DNA of 64,000 nt. It comes from B73-G16 sp964611295 (GTDB taxonomy: Bacteria; Desulfobacterota; B13-G15). Location of the stretch: positions 10,287-74,286 of the forward strand of contig CAZSWV010000009.1 of assembly GCA_964611295.1 (NCBI GenBank), in the 5' to 3' direction. Below are positions 58,161 through 64,000 of the stretch, one piece after another. A program made the position numbers and the translations under genes. Position 1 is the first letter of the stretch, and the number at the start of each line of letters is the position of its first letter. The notes under the pieces are model-generated. The model ran no database searches. It worked only from the letters and a program-made list of their open reading frames with translations, and had not been told where the DNA came from.

Positions 58161-58976
58161 TTGCACTTCAACATTTGGGTGGATAAACTTTTCGAATTGA
58201 TGCAGAAGCTTTGCCATCCTGACGGAAGGAAGTCCTGCGCTGCTTGTTGTGGCCTTTACAACTTTTTGGACCACTCAAGGCAAACCCTGCAAAGGCTCCT
58301 TTTTGCCACAAGGGCTCTTTTTTCCCTTTACCCTCTCACTGAAGAGGGACTTAGGGCCTACAGCAAAAGGGCAAGGGAACTCTTCCCTTCACCTCCTCTC
58401 TGTCAAGAGGTCTACATTTGTGAGTTCTTGGGCTTTGTTGATCCGGAGGGAAGGCTCCCCGGTTGTCTTATACACCCCGAGCTTCATGGGGGTTTAGACC
58501 TAAGGGATGTCTCCTTTTACGGCAAAGGGTTATGCGGGGGTCATCTGTGTTTAGGCCATTATTACCTAAACGAAGACGAAAAGGCCATAATCATTGAGCT
58601 CCTTGACGATTGGTACCTGTATGGGCTTCTGGTAACTGACATAGACTACGTCAAAGGGATCCTCGGGCTTTTAGCAGATAAGGTCGGAGAGGCCCTAAAG
58701 CCTAGGCATCTGGCCATAGGTGCTGTAAGGGAAGGCCTCCTTGGGCTTTTCGAGCTAAAGAGGTCCTGGCCTTTCAAGGACAAGAGGCCAAGGCTTGGCA
58801 AATACTGGTTTTCCTATGGCGAATACAGGATAGCCCATCCATGGGATGGAGCTTGGGATAGGGTTTTGGGGTGTCTGGAGACCGACCCCTCTATGTGGAA
58901 AGAAGCAGGGGATTATCTCCTGGATCTTTTGACGAAGACGGCCCAAAGGATCTCAAAGGCCCTAGGAGGTTCTTGA
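58161..58976 (+). CDS. cysteine-rich protein of unknown function
   Basis: Up to 271 residues; family not recognised. Conserved-looking cysteine/histidine clusters suggest a metal or Fe-S site: CHPDGRKSCAACCG (18-31), CQEVYICEF, GCLIHPELHGG and LCGGHLCLGHYY. The rest is helical and charged. The frame opens with a TTG at 58161; an ATG at 58200 also keeps all cysteines, and neither has a good ribosome binding site. It ends one base before glgB, so the two are co-expressed. Confidence 0.65.
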   Translation: MHFNIWVDKLFELMQKLCHPDGRKSCAACCGLYNFLDHSRQTLQRLLFATRALFSLYPLTEEGLRAYSKRARELFPSPPLCQEVYICEFLGFVDPEGRLPGCLIHPELHGGLDLRDVSFYGKGLCGGHLCLGHYYLNEDEKAIIIELLDDWYLYGLLVTDIDYVKGILGLLADKVGEALKPRHLAIGAVREGLLGLFELKRSWPFKDKRPRLGKYWFSYGEYRIAHPWDGAWDRVLGCLETDPSMWKEAGDYLLDLLTKTAQRISKALGGS

Positions 58977-58977
58977 G

Positions 58978-60876
58978 ATGGGAGAGGTCCTTTACGAGGT
59001 CAGTCTCCTTACGGATCTTGACCTTTACCTTTTCAACGAGGGCTCTCACTTCCGGATATATGAGAAGCTCGGTGCCCATCCCCTCAACGTTGACGGGGTT
59101 TCGGGCGTTTATTTTGCCGTTTGGGCACCATCGGCCAAGGCCGTTTGGGTAATGGGGGACTTCAACGGCTGGCATAAGGAATCCCACCCTTTGAGGCCGA
59201 GGGGTAGCTCGGGGATATGGGAGGGTTTCGTCCCTGGGGCAAAGGTCGGACAGCGTTATAAATACCATATCCTTAGCCATTATGGGGATTGGAGGGGTGA
59301 GAAGGCTGACCCTGTTGGTTTTTTACATGAGACCCCTCCGGCCACGGCCTCAGTGATATGGGATCTACATTACCAATGGGGTGATGAGGAATGGATGAGG
59401 ACTCGATGGGAGAAGAACGGCCTTGGAGCACCGATAAGTGTGTATGAGGTCCACCTCGGCTCTTGGCGAAGGAAGAACGGGCGTTTCTTAAGCTATAGGG
59501 AGATAGCCCATGAACTTTCAGAATACGTTCGATGGATGGGTTTTACTCATGTGGAGTTCTTACCGGTGATGGAGCACCCCTTTTACGGCTCCTGGGGATA
59601 TCAGATCACGGGGTATTTCGCCCCGACAAGCCGTTATGGCACCCCTCAGGACTTCATGTACCTGATTGACCACCTCCACCAGCAGGGGATCGGGGTGATC
59701 CTGGACTGGGTCCCTTCCCATTTTGCCACAGATGGCCATGGTCTGGGCTTTTTCGACGGTACCCATCTGTATGAGCATCAAGACCCACGTAAGGGGCTCC
59801 ATCCCGATTGGAACAGCTTCATCTTCAATTACGGGAGGCACGAGGTAAGGAGTTTCCTTATATCAAGCGCTTGCTTCTGGCTTGAGAAGTACCATGCTGA
59901 CGGCCTAAGGGTGGATGCGGTAGCATCTATGCTTTACCTTGACTTCTCTCGGAAGGACGGCCAATGGATCCCAAACGTCTATGGAGGCCGTGAGAACCTC
60001 GAGGCCATTTATTTCCTGAGGCGTCTAAACGAGGAGGTCTACAGGCGCTTCCCCGACGTACAGACCATAGCCGAGGAATCCACGGCCTGGCCTATGGTGA
60101 CAAGGCCCACCTACCTCGGTGGGCTTGGTTTTGGCCTTAAATGGGACATGGGATGGATGCACGATACCTTACGTTATTTCTCCTATGACCCCATCTTTAG
60201 GAAATACCACCATGAACTGCTGACCTTCAGGCTCCTTTATGCCTTCAACGAGAACTTCCTCCTGCCCCTCTCTCACGACGAGGTAGTCTATGGTAAGGGC
60301 TCTCTTTACCAAAAGATGCCCGGTGATAGGTGGCAGAAGTTTGCCAATTTGAGGTGTCTATATGGCTACATGTATGCCCAACCTGGGAAAAAGCTCCTCT
60401 TCATGGGCCAGGAATTCGGGCAACCCTATGAGTGGAACCACGAAGAAGGACTTCCCTGGTACCTCCTAGATGACCCCATGCATCGTGGGCTTGCTCTGTG
60501 GGTCAGGGACTTAAACGCACTGCTTAGGTCAGAACGGGCCTTATACGAACTGGACTTTTCGCCAGAAGGCTTCCAGTGGGTGGACTTCTCCGATTGGGAG
60601 AAGTCCATAGTCAGCTTTCTCAGGCGTGGGCACGGTTCCCAGGTCCTATGTGTCTTCAACTTCACACCGGTACCGCGGCATAACTACAGGATCGGGGTGC
60701 CAACCGGTGGGTTCTGGAAGGAACTTTTGAACAGCGACTCTGCCCTCTACGGAGGGTCAAACCTCGGGAACTTCGGTGGGGTGTGGGCTGAGCCCTGGCC
60801 CATGCACGGTTTCCCCTACAGCCTGAACCTCACCTTGCCTCCCCTCTCTGCCCTCTTCTTTAAGGCCCCTTATTAA
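58978..60876 (+). CDS. glgB: 1,4-alpha-glucan branching enzyme (GH13)
   Basis: 632 residues. The N-terminal carbohydrate-binding module (GVYFAVWAPSAKAVWVMGDFNGW) is followed by the GH13 barrel: GLRVDAVASMLYLDF with the nucleophile Asp, QTIAEESTAWP with the acid Glu, and LSHDEVVYGKGS. It forms alpha-1,6 branches in glycogen. AGGAGG precedes the ATG. The last 40 codons are overlapped by the GGDEF gene on the other strand. Confidence 0.96.
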   Translation: MGEVLYEVSLLTDLDLYLFNEGSHFRIYEKLGAHPLNVDGVSGVYFAVWAPSAKAVWVMGDFNGWHKESHPLRPRGSSGIWEGFVPGAKVGQRYKYHILSHYGDWRGEKADPVGFLHETPPATASVIWDLHYQWGDEEWMRTRWEKNGLGAPISVYEVHLGSWRRKNGRFLSYREIAHELSEYVRWMGFTHVEFLPVMEHPFYGSWGYQITGYFAPTSRYGTPQDFMYLIDHLHQQGIGVILDWVPSHFATDGHGLGFFDGTHLYEHQDPRKGLHPDWNSFIFNYGRHEVRSFLISSACFWLEKYHADGLRVDAVASMLYLDFSRKDGQWIPNVYGGRENLEAIYFLRRLNEEVYRRFPDVQTIAEESTAWPMVTRPTYLGGLGFGLKWDMGWMHDTLRYFSYDPIFRKYHHELLTFRLLYAFNENFLLPLSHDEVVYGKGSLYQKMPGDRWQKFANLRCLYGYMYAQPGKKLLFMGQEFGQPYEWNHEEGLPWYLLDDPMHRGLALWVRDLNALLRSERALYELDFSPEGFQWVDFSDWEKSIVSFLRRGHGSQVLCVFNFTPVPRHNYRIGVPTGGFWKELLNSDSALYGGSNLGNFGGVWAEPWPMHGFPYSLNLTLPPLSALFFKAPY

Positions 60877-62055
60877 GTCCCCAAAGGAGACACATGCCCC
60901 CTTGCCCTTTGCCTTTGCCTCGTACATGGCCTTGTCGGCATTCTTGAAGAGGGTCTCGGGATCAGTACCATGTAAGGGATAAACGGCTATACCGATGCTA
61001 ATCGAAAGCTCGAACTTCTCCCCTTGGTAGTAAAAAGGTTCTTTCAAAGCCTCAAAGAGGTGAGAGGCAACAGTAGCTGCATCCTCAGGCTTTGATATCT
61101 CAGAAAGCAGTATCAAAAATTCGTCACCTCCCATCCTGGCCACGGTATCCGTCTTTCGAACCGATCGCCTGAGCCTCTCCGCTACGGCCTTAAGGACCTC
61201 ATCTCCCACGGTATGCCCAAGGGTATCGTTTACGTCCTTGAAGTTATCCAGGTCCAAGAACAAAAGGGCAAAATACCGACCATGGCGCTTGGCGTGCTCC
61301 AAGGCCATCTTTAACCTATCCATGAATAGATTCCTGTTGGGGAGGCCCGTCAAGGGGTCATGGGTGGCAAGGTAAGCGAGCTGCATCTGGGTCTTTTTGA
61401 GTTCGGTTATGTCCTTGGAGATGACCGTAACTGCCACTACTTCCCCCTTGGTGTCCTTGACTGGACTTAGCGTCCTGAGGAAATAGCGGCCATCCCTCAA
61501 ACTCCGATGCTCGTATTGCACTGAACTACCGCTTTCAAAGACCTCCTTGACCTTTTGGCAAAACTCCTTGGAGGCCTCAGGGGGGTGGAAGTCTTCGTAT
61601 CTTTTGCCATACACCTCCTCAAGGGGAAGTCCCAACCGTGAGAGATACCTCTGGTTGACGTAAAGGAACTGGCAGTCCTTGTCCACAAGGTACACGGAGT
61701 CGTCTGTCGACTCCACAAGGGACCTATATTGTTCCCAGGCCTTGAAGGTCTCTTCCCTTGACCTCTTGAGGTTAAAAAATATCCCCTTTATCCCGTAGAC
61801 CCCACAAAGGGCCAGGGCAGAGGTGATAAGGGCCAGCCACTCGCCTGAAAGGTCGGGCTTATAGTATGGCCAATCTTCAAGAGTACGTAAAAGGACCAAA
61901 CCGCGCCTTAAGGCCATTACACTCAAAGCCCCTCCCAGAAGGCACCACGCTACATGTCTCCCTATAAGCCCGAGAAACCTCAAGGCGGTATAGGCTGCAA
62001 GTACCTGTAACACAAAAGAGGAAAAGGTAATCAACAACCACAGTCCTTGCCCCAT
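60757..62055 (-). CDS. membrane PAS-GGDEF diguanylate cyclase
   Basis: 432 residues. Two or three N-terminal membrane helices (6-58, 72-94), then a PAS domain (about 105-220), then a GGDEF domain with an intact GGDEF (309-313) and an inhibitory-site RxxD (300-303, RKTD) five residues before it. It should make cyclic-di-GMP and be product-inhibited. After the domain ends near 394, a 38-residue tail (KEEGREGRQGE...) is coded antisense to the glgB 3' end. It starts five bases after the SufB-like gene. Confidence 0.88.
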   Translation of the reverse strand: MGQGLWLLITFSSFVLQVLAAYTALRFLGLIGRHVAWCLLGGALSVMALRRGLVLLRTLEDWPYYKPDLSGEWLALITSALALCGVYGIKGIFFNLKRSREETFKAWEQYRSLVESTDDSVYLVDKDCQFLYVNQRYLSRLGLPLEEVYGKRYEDFHPPEASKEFCQKVKEVFESGSSVQYEHRSLRDGRYFLRTLSPVKDTKGEVVAVTVISKDITELKKTQMQLAYLATHDPLTGLPNRNLFMDRLKMALEHAKRHGRYFALLFLDLDNFKDVNDTLGHTVGDEVLKAVAERLRRSVRKTDTVARMGGDEFLILLSEISKPEDAATVASHLFEALKEPFYYQGEKFELSISIGIAVYPLHGTDPETLFKNADKAMYEAKAKGKGACVSFGDLIRGLKEEGREGRQGEVQAVGETVHGPGLSPHPTEVPEV

Positions 62056-62060
62056 CCTGA

Positions 62061-63206
62061 CTAAAGGGCGTCCTTGGTCTGCGCTATGATTGCGTCAAGC
62101 TCATACTTTAAGGCCTCCGGAAGCCCCCCTATATCCATGGAGAGGAACCCCTTGACGATCAGCGAGGTGGCCTCCTCTTGGGTCAATCCCCTTGCCATGA
62201 GGTACTCCAGTTCCTCACGGGCGATCTTCCCCACGGCGGCCTCATGGGACATCTCCACCTCTTCTGCCCTCGCCTCAAGTTCGGGAACGGCATGGATAAC
62301 CCCTTCTGAAGAGAGCAAAAGTCCCCTACATTCCAGATGGCCCTTTACCCTTGGAGCCTTTCCCACTAGATGTCCTCTAGCAATAATGGTGCCACCTGTG
62401 GAAACGCTCCTTGAGATGATCTCGGCCCTAGTATCAGGTGCCTCGAGGACTGCCCTTGAACCCAGGTCCATCAGCGAACCCTTCCGGGCCAGAAGTACAG
62501 ATTGGAAGGTAGCGATAGCCCCAGGTCCCCTGAGGTAGGCCGTGGGATAGGCTTGTATGTCCTTTGCCGGTAAAAGGCATATGTAGTTGGATATATATAC
62601 CCCTCCTTCTTCCACTATTACGGCAGTCCTTGGCCTTACGACCATCTCTTCGGGCCAGTTGTGGACCATGGTGAAGATGAGCTTTGCCCCTTTTTTAACA
62701 TAGAACTCGCTTACCCCTACGTGGAGTCCTGACCTCACGTGGGGTGAGGTAGTGCACCCGGTTATCACGTGGAGCTCTGCGCCTTCTTCCGCGATGATGA
62801 TGTTGTGGATGTCCTGGGCCAGTCGGTCCACAGAGATGTAAAGGCATGCCTGAAGGGGAAAGAGGACCTTTGCGCCTGAAAAGGCCCTTATAAAATACCC
62901 TCCTTCTAGATGCTCCTCTGCCCTTTTGGTGAAAAGGTCCCTCTCCGGGTCAAGGGCACGCCATAGGTAATCCTCAAGGCCGTATCGTTCAAGGGCCACC
63001 TGTATGGGTAGGACCTCAAGGCCCTCTTGTTTTACGCTACATTCGGAGACCTTATGGTCACACATGAAAAAACTTCCCGAACGTCCTTTGCCTTCAGGTT
63101 CTATTCCGGCTCGGAGAAGCGCTTCTTTTTCCTCTTTGGATAAATCCCTTAGGTCCTTGGAAAGGTCAGTCCTTTCTAAGAACTGTGAGAGGTCTATCTC
63201 TGACAT
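62061..63206 (-). CDS. SufB/SufD-like Fe-S scaffold subunit (SmsB type)
   Basis: 381 residues of the SufBD beta-helix family. Blocks include LHVITGCTTSPHVRSGLHVGVSEFYV, IHNIIIAEEGAE, RGHLVGKAPRVKGHLECRGLLL, and SHEAAVGKIAREELEYLMARGL with the conserved His/Glu of the scaffold. With the ATPase gene upstream it forms a two-gene system without sufD, sufS or sufU, as in the SUF-like minimal (SmsCB) machinery of anaerobes. It assembles Fe-S clusters, in heavy demand here for CODH/ACS and diaphorase subunits. Confidence 0.85.
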   Translation of the reverse strand: MSEIDLSQFLERTDLSKDLRDLSKEEKEALLRAGIEPEGKGRSGSFFMCDHKVSECSVKQEGLEVLPIQVALERYGLEDYLWRALDPERDLFTKRAEEHLEGGYFIRAFSGAKVLFPLQACLYISVDRLAQDIHNIIIAEEGAELHVITGCTTSPHVRSGLHVGVSEFYVKKGAKLIFTMVHNWPEEMVVRPRTAVIVEEGGVYISNYICLLPAKDIQAYPTAYLRGPGAIATFQSVLLARKGSLMDLGSRAVLEAPDTRAEIISRSVSTGGTIIARGHLVGKAPRVKGHLECRGLLLSSEGVIHAVPELEARAEEVEMSHEAAVGKIAREELEYLMARGLTQEEATSLIVKGFLSMDIGGLPEALKYELDAIIAQTKDAL

Positions 63207-63209
63207 TTC

Positions 63210-63980
63210 TCACCTCCGGAAGCAGCGGTAGCATTCTTCATAACCGTATTCCTTTATGGTGTGGAGGATCTCTCGGGGGTTGCCCCTACAGACGATCTTC
63301 CCTCCTAAAAGTACATGCCCCTGGTCGGCCTCTACGTAATCCAAGATGTGACCCGTATGGGTGATGATCAAGGCCGATTTCCTCCTCTCCCGTAAAAGTT
63401 CCTTTATGGGCCTTTCTGACTCGGGTTCCACCTTACGCCCTAAAAGCCTGTTTATGGCCTGGCCGACGAGGGCGATGTTCTCAAGGTCGACGCCTGATTC
63501 AGGTTCATCCAGAAACACCATGAGTGGGTCTTGCAGGAGCAATAAGAACAGTTCAGCCCGTTTCATCTCACCACCGCTGAAGCCCACGTTCAACTCGCGT
63601 TCGAGGTGTTCTGTCAAGTTTAACCTTTTTGCGTATTCTTCTATGAGCTTTCCGTCCTGTTTGGCACATATCTCGGCAAGCTGCTTCAACTTGAGGCCCC
63701 TTATGACCGGCGGCCTCTGGAAGGAAAGCCCAAGCCCGCGGCGCGCCTTTTCGTAGGGTGTAAGGTGAGTTATGTCCTCGCCCTGAAACAAAACCCGGCC
63801 TTGTGTAATCCTGTAACCTTCAAAACCGAAGATAGCGCATATCAAGGTGGTCTTCCCTGATCCATTTGGCCCAAAGAGGGCATGTACCTCCCCCCAGCCT
63901 ATCTCGAGGTTCACCCCAGAAAGGACCTCTTTTTCACCTACTTCTACGTGGAGCCCCTCTACCTTCAAAAGCTCACCCAT
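63210..63980 (-). CDS. sufC: SufC-like ABC ATPase for Fe-S assembly (SmsC type)
   Basis: 256 residues. Walker A GPNGSGKTTL (about 36-45), Q-loop LGLSFQRPP, ABC signature VGFSGGEMKRAE, Walker B VFLDEPESGVD and H-loop IITHTGHILD. A C-terminal YGYEECYRCFRR adds two cysteines, unusual for SufC. It powers the SufB-like scaffold. AGGAGG lies before the ATG; its own promoter is outside the window. Confidence 0.9.
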   Translation of the reverse strand: MGELLKVEGLHVEVGEKEVLSGVNLEIGWGEVHALFGPNGSGKTTLICAIFGFEGYRITQGRVLFQGEDITHLTPYEKARRGLGLSFQRPPVIRGLKLKQLAEICAKQDGKLIEEYAKRLNLTEHLERELNVGFSGGEMKRAELFLLLLQDPLMVFLDEPESGVDLENIALVGQAINRLLGRKVEPESERPIKELLRERRKSALIITHTGHILDYVEADQGHVLLGGKIVCRGNPREILHTIKEYGYEECYRCFRR

Positions 63981-64000
63981 TTTAAGACCTCCTCAAACCT

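Noticed and set aside
1..64000. Insertion sequences, prophage, CRISPR arrays, toxin-antitoxin pairs or defence systems
   Set aside because: No transposase, integrase, cas-like or toxin-like frame and no regularly spaced repeats were seen; gene content is housekeeping and metabolic throughout.

Overview
This window reads as a bacterial chromosome segment, dense and AGG-rich, from an anaerobic and probably thermophilic Gram-negative autotroph. It is most like a sulfate- or sulfur-metabolising member of the Desulfobacterota or Thermodesulfobacteria; that placement is inference. The evidence for a bacterium is the F-type ATP synthase with a split b/b' stator, a BamD-like lipoprotein, RpoH, bactofilin, ParAB and sigma-70-like promoters. 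The evidence for anaerobic carbon fixation is a complete CO dehydrogenase/acetyl-CoA synthase locus. I saw no insertion sequences, CRISPR arrays, phage genes or rRNA. There is one tRNA, Thr-CGT.

Layout. 1-1.7 kb: start of a cut-off minus-strand gene, then fixC-fixX (flavoprotein and ferredoxin of an ETF:quinone oxidoreductase). 1.8-3.4 kb: a secreted FmdE-family protein with a long leader and, upstream, an undescribed 50-codon gene. 3.4-19.8 kb: one continuous minus-strand transcription unit of fifteen genes. In transcription order it runs fhs, folD, cooC, acsE, acsD, cdhA, cdhB, cdhC, acsC, NuoE-, NuoF- and NuoG-like diaphorase subunits, a DUF3786 gene, a MetE-core (MesB-like) methionine synthase and an SDH/ClpP-like membrane protease. 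The carbonyl-branch subunits (CdhA with extra ferredoxin motifs, the epsilon subunit CdhB, and CdhC without the bacterial N-terminal domain) are of the archaeal ACDS layout, while the methyl branch uses the bacterial tetrahydrofolate enzymes.

19.9-20.7 kb: an unknown conserved-looking gene plus a tiny FmdB-type zinc ribbon. 20.6-30.6 kb: a nine-gene operon ilvB-ilvN-ilvC-psd-pssA-thpR-recA-pilT-alaS. 30.7-36.1 kb: a LOG-family gene facing a minus-strand group (acyl-CoA synthetase, rsmG, parA, parB, bactofilin, Nudix). 36.2-39.8 kb: a second, divergent acyl-CoA synthetase, the lipoprotein gene, the tRNA and a PfkB kinase. 39.8-47.4 kb: mnmG and atpF'FHAGDC; F0 subunits a and c are not here. 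47.4-52.3 kb: rpoH, glgA and glgP. 52.3-57.1 kb: bioB-bioF-bioA and hemL. 57.1-62.1 kb: an HD-GYP protein, a Cys-rich unknown, glgB and a PAS-GGDEF protein. 62.1-64 kb: a two-gene SufC/SufB-like Fe-S assembly system.

How it works together. Formate and CO2 become methyl-THF (Fhs and FolD; the reductase is not in the window). AcsE passes the methyl to the corrinoid protein AcsCD. CdhC joins it to CO made by CdhA, and the MesB-like protein could draw methyl groups from the same corrinoid carrier for methionine. The diaphorase probably supplies or drains electrons as NAD(P)H. Glycogen genes (glgA, glgB, glgP) are scattered among biotin and tetrapyrrole genes. Genes are packed so tightly that five convergent pairs overlap at their 3' ends.
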